This document shows positions 28,585 through 38,966 of a DNA stretch of 41,142 nt, piece by piece. The position numbers were made by a program, and so were the translations under genes. Source of the DNA: Actinomycetes bacterium (GTDB taxonomy: Bacteria; Actinomycetota; Acidimicrobiia; Acidimicrobiales; Aldehydirespiratoraceae); contig JAJRXJ010000362.1 in the NCBI GenBank assembly GCA_024276355.1, positions 1 through 41,142 on the forward strand, written 5' to 3'. Position 1 is the stretch's first letter. Every line of letters begins with the position of its first letter. Under the pieces are notes generated by a model that was not told the DNA's origin, did not search any database, and saw nothing but the letters and a program-made list of their open reading frames with translations.

Positions 28585-30093
28585 TCAGAACTGGAAGTAG
28601 ATGAAGTCGGATATGCCTTCAGGCCCGAGTGCCGCCACCAACATCACCCAGACCGAGAAACCCAGTGCCACCGCGTATGGAGGAACGGTCGAGAACATCG
28701 CCGACCACTGGCGAGCCAGCATCGGCGGCACGAACTGGACAGCCAGCGATCCCAGGATCACCACGGCGACCAGAGGGTTGAGCAACTCGGGCGCGGTGGT
28801 CCACCCCCGGAACATCCCGGCGAACACGTCCCAGGCCCGACCCAACGAATCGGCGTTGAAGATGATCCAACCCACGGCGACAAAATGGAACGTGACAAGG
28901 CGGCCTATCCAGCGCCGACGCACCTCGACCGGGGTGAACGGAACCGGTGAGGTCGGGTCGTCATGCCAGACCTCTACGGCCGCGCCCGAGTGGAGCAGAG
29001 CCAGCTCACGAATACGGATGTCAGCGGGAGTGAGCGGCCTGTCGGTTTCGCCTCTCGAATCGGCCAGCAGCCTCTCGGTGGCCAGGCCGACACCGTGCCA
29101 GATTCCCCACACCACGAATGTCCCACCTGCTCCGTGCCACAAACCGCCCAGCGCCATGGTGATCAGCAGGTTGCGATGGGTCTGCCATCTGCCGCTTCGA
29201 TTGCCGCCAAGCGGGAAATAGAGGTAGTCACGCAACCAGCGCGAAAGGGTCATGTGCCAACGGCGCCAAAAGTCCTGAATCGAAACCGCGGCATAAGGCC
29301 GGTCGAAGTTCTGGGGGAATCGGAAACCGAGCAACAGAGCCAAGCCGATCGCCATGTCGGTGTAGCCGCTGAAATCGGCGTAGAGCTGGATGGCGTAACC
29401 GTAGACCCCGGCCAGAATGTCGGCTCCCCCGTATTGGCCGGGGGTGCCGAAGGTGTCGTTCACGATCGCTCGGCCGAGAAAGTCGGCGATCACCACCTTC
29501 TTGAACAGACCCCGGCCGATCAGCTGGACGGCCCGACCGGCCTCAACCTGATTGGGCACGCGCTGGGCCTTGAGTTCGGGGAGGAACTCGGTGGCTCGCA
29601 CGATGGGGCCGGCCACAAGCTGCGGGAAGAACGACAGGTAGACGGCGAAGTCGAGGAGTCTGGCCGGGGCCGAGTCGCGGCGATACACATCGACCACGTA
29701 GCTGATCGCCTGAAAGGTGTAGAAGGAGATCCCGATGGGCAGGACGATGTCGAGAGCCGGGCTCGAAACACCGAACGCTGACTCGAGAGAATCAGTGAAA
29801 AAGCCGTAGTACTTGAAGAATCCGAGTACGGCGATGTCGGCACCCACGGCCACGGCCACCAAGGCCTTGCGGGCCCGATCGTCACGGGTGCGGTGGATGG
29901 CCACCGCCGCCACCTCGTTGCCGAAGGTCATTCCGGCCAACAGAGCCAGGAAACGCCAATCCCAGTAGCCGTAGAACACATATGACGCGGCGAGAATCAT
30001 CAGTTTCCACGCGGTGAATCGGTCGCGTAGGAACCAACTCAGAGGCAACACCACGGCGAAGAACACCGCGAAGGTGAAGGTGGGGAAAAGCAC
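28585..30093 (-). CDS. MBOAT (AlgI/DltB-like) membrane O-acyltransferase
   Basis: LPIGISFYTFQAISYVVDVYR, FPQLVAGPIVRATEFLPEL, FWRRWHMTLSRWLRDYLYFPLGGNR, GLWHGAGGTFVVWGIWHG. Confidence 0.95.
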   Translation of the reverse strand: MLFPTFTFAVFFAVVLPLSWFLRDRFTAWKLMILAASYVFYGYWDWRFLALLAGMTFGNEVAAVAIHRTRDDRARKALVAVAVGADIAVLGFFKYYGFFTDSLESAFGVSSPALDIVLPIGISFYTFQAISYVVDVYRRDSAPARLLDFAVYLSFFPQLVAGPIVRATEFLPELKAQRVPNQVEAGRAVQLIGRGLFKKVVIADFLGRAIVNDTFGTPGQYGGADILAGVYGYAIQLYADFSGYTDMAIGLALLLGFRFPQNFDRPYAAVSIQDFWRRWHMTLSRWLRDYLYFPLGGNRSGRWQTHRNLLITMALGGLWHGAGGTFVVWGIWHGVGLATERLLADSRGETDRPLTPADIRIRELALLHSGAAVEVWHDDPTSPVPFTPVEVRRRWIGRLVTFHFVAVGWIIFNADSLGRAWDVFAGMFRGWTTAPELLNPLVAVVILGSLAVQFVPPMLARQWSAMFSTVPPYAVALGFSVWVMLVAALGPEGISDFIYFQF

Positions 30094-30163
30094 TGGATGG
30101 GGACCTCCGACGCCCGTGTTGGGACACTACCCGCCCGGCACCTGAAGGCCGGGGAGCCGTGTG

Positions 30164-30949
30164 TCACTCAGCGGCACCGCCAAGTGGTGTCGGAGCGCCG
30201 TGACGGCCCGCTCCGCCGGCGAATCTGCTCGCCCCTTCGAGGGTCTCCCCCGATTCGATGGTTGCGATTCCGAGTTCGTACTCACGGTGGAGGGCGTCAG
30301 CTATTTCCAGGCCCCATTGCTCCTTGCTTGATCGTAGATCCGAACGCATGCAGGTCTGCGGAAGCGCCGCCAGCTGGTTGGCAAGATCGATCGCGTCGGT
30401 GAGGGCGTGGCCCGGCTCGGACAAGCGGTTGGCGAGCCCGATGTCGACCGCCTCACGACCCCCGACCCCGCGCCCGGTGAGAATCATGTCGGTGGCCCTG
30501 GAGGCGCCGATCAATCGAGGCAACCTGATGGTGCCACCGTCGACGAGCGGGACTCCCCAGCGTCTGCAGAACACGCCCATCACCGCATCTGATGCCACCA
30601 CCCGAAGGTCGCACCACAATGCCAATTCGAGCCCCCCGGCCACGGCAAACCCTTCGATCGCCGCGATCACCGGCTTGTCGAGAACCATCCGGGTGGGGCC
30701 CATGGGTCCCGGTCCATCCGGCGTGACCCTGTTGCCGGATCCGTCCGAAATCGCCTTGAGGTCGGCGCCGGCGCAGAAGGTGCCGCTCGCCCCGGAAAGA
30801 ACGGCCACGTTGTGGCGATCGTCGCGATCGAAGGCCTCGAATGCCTCCATCAGTGCGGTGGCGGCTTCCCGATCGACGGCGTTGCGACGCTCGGGTCGAT
30901 CGATGGTCACCAACAGGATCCGGCCTTCTGACTCCAACCTCACGCTCAC
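30164..30949 (-). CDS. Enoyl-CoA hydratase/isomerase (crotonase) family
   Basis: TIDRPERRNAVDREAA, GTFCAGADLKAI, KPVIAAIEGFAVAGGLELALWCDLRV. Confidence 0.9.
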   Translation of the reverse strand: MSVRLESEGRILLVTIDRPERRNAVDREAATALMEAFEAFDRDDRHNVAVLSGASGTFCAGADLKAISDGSGNRVTPDGPGPMGPTRMVLDKPVIAAIEGFAVAGGLELALWCDLRVVASDAVMGVFCRRWGVPLVDGGTIRLPRLIGASRATDMILTGRGVGGREAVDIGLANRLSEPGHALTDAIDLANQLAALPQTCMRSDLRSSKEQWGLEIADALHREYELGIATIESGETLEGASRFAGGAGRHGAPTPLGGAAE

Positions 30950-30953
30950 GTGA

Positions 30954-31856
30954 TCACCTCAGTGCGGGGGCTACTTCGTTGATGAAAAGATCCATGGTGT
31001 CGAGTCGTTGCTCGAGTGGACCCATCGTGAAATCGGGAACGATGAACTCATGAACCCCAACGTCGCGGTAGCGGCCCATGGTGTCGATCACCTCGGCCGG
31101 GGTTCCGATGACCGTCGGACGCCCGAGGTCCATCTCGCGCACCGACTTCAACCTGGCCTCGTCGTCTGCGATGAACATGAGCGCGACAGCCGAGCGTTGG
31201 ATCTCCGTCGGGTCGCGGCCGACATCGTGGCAGTGCTGGTCGATCACCGCGTTCTTGTGGGCCAGCACATCTGGTGTTCCCCAGACATTCCACTCGTCTG
31301 CGAACCTGGCCGTGATTCGAAGAGTTCGCTTCTCTCCTCCCCCGCCGATCATGAGCGGTAGACGGTCCTGCACGGGCCGGGGTGACAGAGGTGCATTGGC
31401 CAGCGTGTAGTGCCGACCGGCGAAGTCGCTTCGCTCGTTGTGGAGCAGCTTGGTTATCAGCTCGGCCGCCTCCTCCAGTCTGTCGAGGCGCCCCTTCACG
31501 GTGGAGTATTCCATTCCGTAGGCAAGGTGTTCGTTCTCCTGCCAACCGGCGCCGATGCCGAGCACCGCCCGTCCACCACTGATGTTGTCGAGTGTGGCGG
31601 CCATCTTTGCCAGTACCGCCGGGTATCTGTAGGTGTTGCCGCTCACCAGCGTGCCGAGGCGCGGACCGGGCACGGCATCGGCCAACGCCCCGAGCATGGT
31701 CCATGCCTCGTGGGTGGGTCCCCCGTCGTCGCCCATGAACGGCATGAAGTGGTCGGCTATCCAAATTCCGTCCCAGCCCGTCTGCCCGGCGTGGACGCAG
31801 GCAGCCCTGATGTCGTGCCACTGATCGGTGTTGTTGGTCCAGAATCCGAAGCGCAT
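30954..31856 (-). CDS. LLM-class (F420-type) oxidoreductase
   Basis: MRFGFWTNNTDQWHDI..GWDGIWIADHFMPF; ISGGRAVLGIGAGWQENEHLAYG; PLMIGGGGEKRTLRI. Confidence 0.88.
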   Translation of the reverse strand: MRFGFWTNNTDQWHDIRAACVHAGQTGWDGIWIADHFMPFMGDDGGPTHEAWTMLGALADAVPGPRLGTLVSGNTYRYPAVLAKMAATLDNISGGRAVLGIGAGWQENEHLAYGMEYSTVKGRLDRLEEAAELITKLLHNERSDFAGRHYTLANAPLSPRPVQDRLPLMIGGGGEKRTLRITARFADEWNVWGTPDVLAHKNAVIDQHCHDVGRDPTEIQRSAVALMFIADDEARLKSVREMDLGRPTVIGTPAEVIDTMGRYRDVGVHEFIVPDFTMGPLEQRLDTMDLFINEVAPALR

Positions 31857-31899
31857 GGATCGACCGTAGTCGGTGGTTGGGCCTGGTGGTACCGGCCGG

Positions 31900-32577
31900 T
31901 CAGCTCGCCCCCGGCAGCCCAGTCAACTTCTCGCTCCGTATGAAAATTCCGCTGGCGGTTGCACACAGGGTGCGGTCGTGGCGCAGTTCGCCCTCGATGA
32001 ACACCTTTCGTCTCTCGGTGCCCGCCACCCACGCCCGCAGCTCCACCTTCTCCTCGAGCGGGGTCAGCGATCGGTAGACGACCTTGAGGGTTCCGGTGAA
32101 AGCACCGAGGCCATTCACCACCGCGGTGGCCCCCAGGAGTTCGTCGAATGTGGCGGCTATGACACCTCCATGGACCGATCCCGGGGGCCCGTTGTAGGCC
32201 GACCGGAAACGAGCCTCGCCGTGTACCTCACCGGCGGACTCAGCCGTGGCCCTCCACATCCTCACCGGTGGCGCGATCGGGTTGAGTCGCCCGACGAGGG
32301 GACTGTACGGAAAAAACTCCTCCGGGTCGAGATGACCCGAAGCCGCCACATCATCGACGGTGTCGGGATCGATGGTGCCTCTCTCGGCGGCGTACTTCTC
32401 GAAACGAAGCGTGTGCTGCATCCTCACGCCGGGCACGATGCTCGGGGTGAGCCGTTCGGTGATGCCATTGATGTTCTCTGTGGCCCAGCGCAGATCGGCA
32501 CCGGACAGGTCGGCAGTTCGCACCACCTCGATCAGATCGCGTATCGCTTCTACCAGGGACTCGGCGGTCTGCGGCAT
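31900..32577 (-). CDS. Hotdog-fold (PaaI-like) thioesterase
   Basis: FRSAYNGPPGSVHGGVIAATFDELLGATAV; GTLKVVYRSLTPL. Confidence 0.83.
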   Translation of the reverse strand: MPQTAESLVEAIRDLIEVVRTADLSGADLRWATENINGITERLTPSIVPGVRMQHTLRFEKYAAERGTIDPDTVDDVAASGHLDPEEFFPYSPLVGRLNPIAPPVRMWRATAESAGEVHGEARFRSAYNGPPGSVHGGVIAATFDELLGATAVVNGLGAFTGTLKVVYRSLTPLEEKVELRAWVAGTERRKVFIEGELRHDRTLCATASGIFIRSEKLTGLPGAS

Positions 32578-32698
32578 TCCGAGACCGTAGGCCCGCGACC
32601 CGACGGGTCACCAATCGCGGAACGTGTGCTTTCGCCACACCCCGCGACGTGCATTACTGTCCGAACCGGACCTGTCATCGGACACGATTGGGAACTGC

Positions 32699-33451
32699 AT
32701 GGGACGTTTCGACGGCAAGGTGGCTCTGCTCACCGGGGTGGCATCGGGAATAGGCCGGGCCACCGCGTTGAGGTTGGCATCGGAGGGGGCGTCGGTCTAC
32801 GGCCTCGACATCGATGAGGCGGGCCTCGCCGACGTTCGCGGCCAGGTGGAGTCCTCCGGCGGCATCATGTCGACGCGTACCACCGACGTCACCGATGTGG
32901 CCGAGTGCCACACCTCCGTCGCCGACTGTGTGGCGGAGATGGGCCGTATCGACGTGTTGGGAAACATCGCCGGCATCGCATGGCAACGCCACGTCGTCGA
33001 CGTCACCGAGGCGGAATGGGATCGCATGAGCGACATCAACGTGAAAGGCGTGTTCTTCCTCACCCAGGCAGCCATACCCCACATCCTCGAATCCCACGGG
33101 AACATCATCCTCATCGCGTCCAACGCCGGGCTCATGGGACAGGCCTACTGCGTGCCCTACTGCGCCACCAAGGGCGCAATCGTGAACATGACCCGGGCGT
33201 TGGCCATGGAATTCATCAAGGATCCGATCCGAATCAACGCCATTGCGCCGGGGGGTACCGACACCGCGTTGGTGGCCAACTTCGAACTGGTCGAGGACGG
33301 CGATTTCAACCTGATGCAGAACTATGTGGGCTACCGCCGTCCGGCACCCCCCGAACAGATTGCGGCGCTGTTTGCATTCGTGGCCAGCGACGAGGCCGGC
33401 AACATCCACGGCAGCATTCTCAGCGCCGACAGCGGACTCACCGCCGCCTGA
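32699..33451 (+). CDS. SDR-family oxidoreductase
   Basis: [60 protein letters not shown]. Confidence 0.92.
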   Translation: MGRFDGKVALLTGVASGIGRATALRLASEGASVYGLDIDEAGLADVRGQVESSGGIMSTRTTDVTDVAECHTSVADCVAEMGRIDVLGNIAGIAWQRHVVDVTEAEWDRMSDINVKGVFFLTQAAIPHILESHGNIILIASNAGLMGQAYCVPYCATKGAIVNMTRALAMEFIKDPIRINAIAPGGTDTALVANFELVEDGDFNLMQNYVGYRRPAPPEQIAALFAFVASDEAGNIHGSILSADSGLTAA

Positions 33452-34238
33452 AGTTCGGGGTGCGTTTCTCGCTGAACGCCCTCGGCCCTTCCTTTGCGTC
33501 GTCGCTCGCCATGACGGCGCCGCTGTATTGATCCTCATGGGCGAACGCCTCGGACTCGGTCATGCCCGATGTCTCGTGGAGGGTTCGCAGCACCGCCTCC
33601 ACCGCCAGCGGACCGTTGCCACAGATTGTTGCAGCGACCCTCATCGCCTCGTCGAGTGCGGTTCCGTCGGGAACCACGCGGCTCACCAATCCGATCGACT
33701 TGGCCTCGGCGGCTGTGATGTGTTTCCCGGTGAGCAGGATGTCGGCAGCCTCCGCATAGCCGATCTGGCGAGCCAACCTCACCGCCGATCCGCCCATCGG
33801 GTAGAGCGACCACTTCACCTCCGACACCCCGAACCGGGCCGACTCCCCCGCCACACGAACGTCCGTACCCTGCAGAATCTCGGTGCCACCGGCTATGGCC
33901 ACCCCTTCGACAGCGGCCACAATCGGCTTGGTCGGCCGGTTGGTCTTCAACAGTCCGTCCCAGATGAACTGCGATCCCTCGTTCTCCATGGCCCCCTTCA
34001 CATCCCAGTCGTCGGTTTCTGCCTGGTCGCCGGCCAATCCCCGCAGATCCATGCCGGCGCAGAAGTCGCCACCAGCGCCCGTGAGCACGATGCATCGGAT
34101 GTCGTCGTCGGCGCTCGCTTCTCTCCATGCGTCTCGCATGCGCCCGAACATCTGAAGCGTCATGGCGTTCTTGCGCTCGGCCCTGTTCATGGTGACGACC
34201 ATCACCTGGCCACTTCGTTCAACCAGCAGGTCGGGCAT
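33438..34238 (-). CDS. Enoyl-CoA hydratase/isomerase (crotonase) family
   Basis: From [69 protein letters not shown]. Confidence 0.9.
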   Translation of the reverse strand: MPDLLVERSGQVMVVTMNRAERKNAMTLQMFGRMRDAWREASADDDIRCIVLTGAGGDFCAGMDLRGLAGDQAETDDWDVKGAMENEGSQFIWDGLLKTNRPTKPIVAAVEGVAIAGGTEILQGTDVRVAGESARFGVSEVKWSLYPMGGSAVRLARQIGYAEAADILLTGKHITAAEAKSIGLVSRVVPDGTALDEAMRVAATICGNGPLAVEAVLRTLHETSGMTESEAFAHEDQYSGAVMASDDAKEGPRAFSEKRTPNFRRR

Positions 34239-34374
34239 TTCATCTCCGGGATCGCGGGTGGGACCCGACGGTAAGTCGATGTGGTGGACGGACGCCAGTC
34301 GAAAGCCCGGGCTGATACCCGCAACTTCGGTTCGCACGTGCCGATGGTTGGGGGAAGAAAGCACAGGAGCCCCA

Positions 34375-34623
34375 GTGCGCAGTCAGATATCCATCGTCCA
34401 GATTCGTGCGTCCGAGATACAGCCGGGCGACGTCGTGAACCGACGCGGGCCCGAGCGGACCGGATGGGTGGAGGTCGATCGCACCGAGCATCTACCCGAT
34501 GGAACCCTTGTCGTGCACGACAAGTACCAGCGTGAGAGCTTCACCGCGGTCGGTTACGACCTGGTGTGGCTTCAAACGGTGGTTGCTCTGCGGGCCAACA
34601 GCCATCTGGTGCTGCCGGGCTGA
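34375..34623 (+). CDS. Hypothetical protein, 82 aa
   Basis: GTG start; [72 protein letters not shown]; fits the otherwise empty divergent gap. Confidence 0.55.
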   Translation: MRSQISIVQIRASEIQPGDVVNRRGPERTGWVEVDRTEHLPDGTLVVHDKYQRESFTAVGYDLVWLQTVVALRANSHLVLPG

Positions 34624-34656
34624 TCAGCGACCAGCCCGGCTCGCGTTACCCATCTG

Positions 34657-36030
34657 TCAGAGCTGGCGCAGCGCGTCCTCGATGCCCTTGTGGAAGGTGG
34701 GGTAGGCGTAGATCATCGAGCGCAGCCGACTGATCGGAGTGGCCTCGTGGACTGCGAGGGTGAGGATCGACAGCACCTCGCCGCCGTGCGGTCCAGCCGA
34801 TGTGGCACCCACCAGCACCTGTCTGTCGGCGTCGGCCACCAACTTGATCACGCCCTCGTTGCCGCTCGAATGGAGCCATCCACGAGCGGTCCCGGGAACC
34901 TCGACAACGGCCGTTGAGACATTGATGCCGGCTTCCCTGGCCGCGGCCTCGGAAAGACCCACGGAACCGACTTCGGGGTCGGTGAAGGTGACCCTCGGAA
35001 CCGAGCTGTAGTCGGCCACCGGTCCGTTTCCGCCCGTCTGTATGTCGGCAAGGGCTATCTCGGCCTGGTACATGCCGACGTGGGTGAACAGAGCCTTGCC
35101 GGTGATGTCGCCGACGGCCCAGACACGATCGGTGACCCTCATGCGTTCATCGACGGGTACGAATCGCTGGGATTCGACCACCCCGATGGTGTCTACACGG
35201 AGTCCGGCCAGGTCGGTGCGTCGTCCGGTGGCCACCAACAACCGTTCGGCTCTCAGTTCGGTGCCATCGGTGAGTTCGACCACCACGCCGCTGTCGTCGG
35301 CATGCACCGACGAGGCCGCAACTCCGGTGTGAACCGAGATTCCCTCGGATTCGAATGCCGCACGCAGGAGAGCCCCGGATTCGGGCTCTTCGAGGGGAAG
35401 CACCTGGTCCTGGGCTTCAACGATGGTGACCTTGGTGCCGAATCGGGCCATCACCTGGGAGAGTTCTGATCCAATGGCTCCGGCGCCGAGCACGATGATC
35501 GAGTCAGGGAGTGTCTCGGCCTCGATGATCTCGTGATTGGTCCAGAAGTCGACCTGGTCGAGGCCCGGAATCGGGGGAACGGCCGGTGTGGTACCGGTGG
35601 CGATCACAACGCCGAGCTTGGCTTGGAAGATCCGATCACCGACGACGACACGCTCGGGGCCGTCGAAGTGGGCCCTTCCCCGCACGAAGATGCCGCCCTT
35701 GCCCTCGAAACGGTCGACGGCGACCCTGTCGTCCCAGTTGTCGGTGGCCTGTTCACGGATTCGTGCGGCCACAGGCGCCCAGTCGGGGCTGACCGTGGCC
35801 GTGCCGGCCATGCCGTCGACCCTGCGGGCCTCGGCGAGGGTGTTGGCGGCACGAATCATCATCTTCGACGGAATGCATCCCCAGTAGGGGCACTCACCGC
35901 CGACCAAGCCGGCCTCGACTCCGACGACTCTCGCACCTGATTCTGCCAGCGGACCGGCGATGCTCTCGCCGGCCACCCCCATGCCGATCACCACGAAATC
36001 CACGTGTTCGATGTCGGGCTGCTCACTCAT
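34657..36030 (-). CDS. FAD-dependent pyridine nucleotide-disulfide oxidoreductase (Lpd/MerA/SthA superfamily)
   Basis: FVVIGMGVAGESIAGPLAE, GGECPYWGCIPSKMM, VLGAGAIGSELSQVMARFG, VWAVGDITGKALFTH. Confidence 0.9.
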   Translation of the reverse strand: MSEQPDIEHVDFVVIGMGVAGESIAGPLAESGARVVGVEAGLVGGECPYWGCIPSKMMIRAANTLAEARRVDGMAGTATVSPDWAPVAARIREQATDNWDDRVAVDRFEGKGGIFVRGRAHFDGPERVVVGDRIFQAKLGVVIATGTTPAVPPIPGLDQVDFWTNHEIIEAETLPDSIIVLGAGAIGSELSQVMARFGTKVTIVEAQDQVLPLEEPESGALLRAAFESEGISVHTGVAASSVHADDSGVVVELTDGTELRAERLLVATGRRTDLAGLRVDTIGVVESQRFVPVDERMRVTDRVWAVGDITGKALFTHVGMYQAEIALADIQTGGNGPVADYSSVPRVTFTDPEVGSVGLSEAAAREAGINVSTAVVEVPGTARGWLHSSGNEGVIKLVADADRQVLVGATSAGPHGGEVLSILTLAVHEATPISRLRSMIYAYPTFHKGIEDALRQL

Positions 36031-36126
36031 GGTCTTCCTCTCACGACACCCGCGGCGTCGTACGTTGATTGTGAGATCCGAAACACACCTCGATCGGTCA
36101 CCCTCCCAGCAATGTCGCGAATGCGA

Positions 36127-36522
36127 CTATTTGTGGGTGAGTTCTCCTGGTGCCGGGGCCTTGTTGGCCCTTCGCATGGCAAGTCCGAATCCCAGGACCG
36201 CGCCACCAGCGCCGAACAGAAGATGCTCCAACACCACCGGGGAGTCCGGACCCTCCTGCCAGAACACCGGGCCGGAGAGATTGCCCATCGACTCGAGTAT
36301 GAGTGTGGCAACCGCAGCAAGGGCGAAACCGATGGCGGCTTCATTGACGGCCCGATGCTGGGTGATGCCGGCCACCGAATAGCCGTCGTAGACCACCCAC
36401 GCGCCGGCCACCACGAGCGGGGCGAAGTGGAAGGTCGAGGTGGGAGTGCGCGTGGCCAGAACGATCCATGCACCGGCCGCGGCCAACGCCCAGGCGAGTC
36501 CTGCGAACCGACGAAGTTTCAT
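36127..36522 (-). CDS. Small membrane protein of unknown function
   Basis: From MKLRRFAGLAWALAAAGAWIVLA; several hydrophobic segments; overlaps the upstream flavoprotein stop. Confidence 0.6.
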   Translation of the reverse strand: MKLRRFAGLAWALAAAGAWIVLATRTPTSTFHFAPLVVAGAWVVYDGYSVAGITQHRAVNEAAIGFALAAVATLILESMGNLSGPVFWQEGPDSPVVLEHLLFGAGGAVLGFGLAMRRANKAPAPGELTHK

Positions 36523-37907
36523 GATCGCACCGCCGGACGGGCGGATCGACCCTCGACGGTTCCGAAAAACTGTCCGGCGGTCTTCTGCACCCCGTAGGAC
36601 CATGTCGGGTAGGCATGCACTGTCTGGGCCAATCTCCCGGTGAACATCTTCGTTCGCATGGCCACCGCCACCTCGTGGATCATCTCACCGGCTCTGGGAG
36701 CCACGATCGTCGCGCCCAGGATCTGCCCGCCACCAGCGCGGCGCAACACTTTGCGCGGGCCGGCAATGAGTTTGATGAAGCCCAGGTGGTATCCGTCGGT
36801 GACCGCTCGATCGAGTTCCGTGATCGGAAGCTCGGCGACCAGACCGCCGTGTTCGGCGGCCTCGGCCTCGGTCATGCCTATGCGGGCAACCTCGGGGTCG
36901 GTGAAGGTGACCCAGGGAATCCAGGACGTGTGAAACGGCCCCTTGGGGCCCTTCCTCAGAGCGTTGCCGGTGGCCAGTCGCCCCATTTCGTCGGCCGCGT
37001 GGGTAAAGGGAAGCTTCCCGGTGACATCACCGACGGCGTAGATGCCGCGCACGTCGGTTGCCAGCCTGTCGTCGGTCAGAACGAATCCTCTCTTGTCGAG
37101 TTTCACCCCGAGATCCTCCAGCCCCATGCCGGCTGAATTGGGTGCCCGCCCCACGGCCAGCAGGACCTTCTCGAATGTCGACTCACCGACGGCAGTCGTG
37201 ACCTTGATTCCGGAGCCGTCGTCGGTGGCGCCCACCTTTTCGATGTTCTCACCCACATGGACGGTCACCCCGCTCGCCTCCAGCGCCTTCTTGACGACGG
37301 CCCCTGCCTCGGGTTCCTCGCGCGGTAGCAGGTGGGAGGCCAGTTCGAAGATACCGACGTCGACTCCCAGCCCGGAGAACGCCTGGGCCATCTCGCAGCC
37401 GATCGCACCGCCACCCACTATCCCCAGAGATGCCGGCTTCACGGTCATGGAGAAGATGGTCTCGTTGGTGAGAACGTCGACCGAATCGAGCCCCGGGATC
37501 GGCGGAACCAATGGCCGGCCACCGGTGGCAATGATGATGCGACGCGAGCTGATCCGCTTGGAGTCGACCGCGATGGTGTCGTGGTTGACCATCACGGCCC
37601 GCCCGTCGATCACATCGACCCCCTCCGACCTGAGGACGTCGGCCGTCTCGGTGGCCGCGATCCGGGTAATCGCCGAACGAACCCGCTCCATCGCCGGCCC
37701 GAAGTCGAGTCCGTCACGTGACGCTGCGAGCAGGGTCTTCGACGGAACACAGCCGGTGAATGTGCAGTCGCCCCCGAGGGGGCCTTCGTTGACCAGGAGC
37801 ACATCGGCCCCGACCCAACGCGCTGCACGGGCGGCGGAGAGCCCTCCGGCACCTCCACCAATGATGATCAGGTCGTGGTCCACGGGGCCGGAACCCTCCT
37901 CCCCCAT
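36519..37907 (-). CDS. FAD-dependent pyridine nucleotide-disulfide oxidoreductase, second copy
   Basis: LIIIGGGAGGLSAARAARWVGADVLLV, GGDCTFTGCVPSKTLL, VGGGAIGCEMAQAFSGLG, IYAVGDVTGKLPFTH. Confidence 0.92.
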   Translation of the reverse strand: MGEEGSGPVDHDLIIIGGGAGGLSAARAARWVGADVLLVNEGPLGGDCTFTGCVPSKTLLAASRDGLDFGPAMERVRSAITRIAATETADVLRSEGVDVIDGRAVMVNHDTIAVDSKRISSRRIIIATGGRPLVPPIPGLDSVDVLTNETIFSMTVKPASLGIVGGGAIGCEMAQAFSGLGVDVGIFELASHLLPREEPEAGAVVKKALEASGVTVHVGENIEKVGATDDGSGIKVTTAVGESTFEKVLLAVGRAPNSAGMGLEDLGVKLDKRGFVLTDDRLATDVRGIYAVGDVTGKLPFTHAADEMGRLATGNALRKGPKGPFHTSWIPWVTFTDPEVARIGMTEAEAAEHGGLVAELPITELDRAVTDGYHLGFIKLIAGPRKVLRRAGGGQILGATIVAPRAGEMIHEVAVAMRTKMFTGRLAQTVHAYPTWSYGVQKTAGQFFGTVEGRSARPAVRS

Positions 37908-37946
37908 CGGGTCATTCCATGATGATGCCGCATATTTGTCACATCG

Positions 37947-38144
37947 TCAGTGAACGGTGCGCGCTGCGAACCAGGCGAAGTTCAGCACCGCCAGCCCGAT
38001 GGCGAAGGTTCGGTACTCCTTGCGTGCCCGCAACACGACCGCAGCCGAGATCACCACCGACCAGACAATCGCCATCACGATTGTCTGCCCGTAGACACCA
38101 GCGTCGGTCCTGGGCAGTGCAAGTTCGAGTAGGAAGTTTCGCAT
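37947..38144 (-). CDS. Short membrane protein, hypothetical (65 aa)
   Basis: MRNFLLELALPRTDAGVYGQTIVMAIVWSVVISAAVVLRARKEYRTFAIGLAVLNFAWFAARTVH; two hydrophobic segments. Confidence 0.5.
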   Translation of the reverse strand: MRNFLLELALPRTDAGVYGQTIVMAIVWSVVISAAVVLRARKEYRTFAIGLAVLNFAWFAARTVH

Positions 38145-38183
38145 CCCGACGGGAACCCGACCGGAACGGTGGTGCTTCCGTCG

Positions 38184-38966
38184 TCAGGAACCGGCGTCGA
38201 GCGCGGCCCGGAATTCGGACACCAGATCACCGACCCCCTCGGGGCCACCGCCGTCGAGCATCCGCTGCACGATCACCGAGCCGATCACCACCCCGTCGGA
38301 CACCTCGCTCACCTCAACGGCCTGCGACGGCGACCCGACACCAACCCCGACCAGGACGGGCTTGTCGGTGATGGCCTTCAATCTCGAAGCCATGATCTTC
38401 GCGCTCGCGGCAAGTTCGGTACGAACGCCGGTGATGCCCACGAGACCGACTCCGTAGACGAATCCCCTGGAGCGCTCACAGATCCTCGGTAGCCGCTCGT
38501 CGGGGGCGGTCGGTGCGGCCAGCATGATGGTCTCGATCCCGGCTTCGTCGGCGGCATCGGCCCACGGGCCGATCTCCTCCAGTGGGATGTCGGGAAGGAT
38601 GCAACCACTCACTCCGCTCGCGGCAAGGCCGGAGGCGAACCGTTGGTATCCACCGCGAAACGCCAGGTTGACGTAGGTCATCACCGCTGTTGGAACCCCG
38701 ATGTCCGCACCTCTCAAGGCATCGAGGACCGAGTGGGGGGTGACCCCGTCGGCCAGCGCCTTGTCGTTGGCCAGCTGGATGGTGGGGCCGTCCATCACCG
38801 GATCGGAAAACGGTATGCCGATCTCGATGGCGTCTGCCCCCGCGGCCGCGGCCGCTCTCGCGATCTCGATCCAGTCGGATCCCAGGCCTCCGGTGATGTA
38901 GGGCACAAGGCATTTGCCGCCGCCATCACGACGGGCCCGCAGTGCGGTCTCGAGGGCTCCGGTCAC
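38184..38966 (-). CDS. trpA: Tryptophan synthase alpha subunit
   Basis: [68 protein letters not shown]. Confidence 0.96.
   Translation of the reverse strand: MTGALETALRARRDGGGKCLVPYITGGLGSDWIEIARAAAAAGADAIEIGIPFSDPVMDGPTIQLANDKALADGVTPHSVLDALRGADIGVPTAVMTYVNLAFRGGYQRFASGLAASGVSGCILPDIPLEEIGPWADAADEAGIETIMLAAPTAPDERLPRICERSRGFVYGVGLVGITGVRTELAASAKIMASRLKAITDKPVLVGVGVGSPSQAVEVSEVSDGVVIGSVIVQRMLDGGGPEGVGDLVSEFRAALDAGS

Noticed and set aside
34657-37907. Mercuric reductase / mercury resistance locus
   Set aside because: No C-terminal vicinal cysteines and no merR/merT/merP nearby; only superfamily-level similarity.
36519-37907. Dihydrolipoamide dehydrogenase
   Set aside because: Catalytic HP motif replaced by AYPT, and no E1/E2 genes adjacent.
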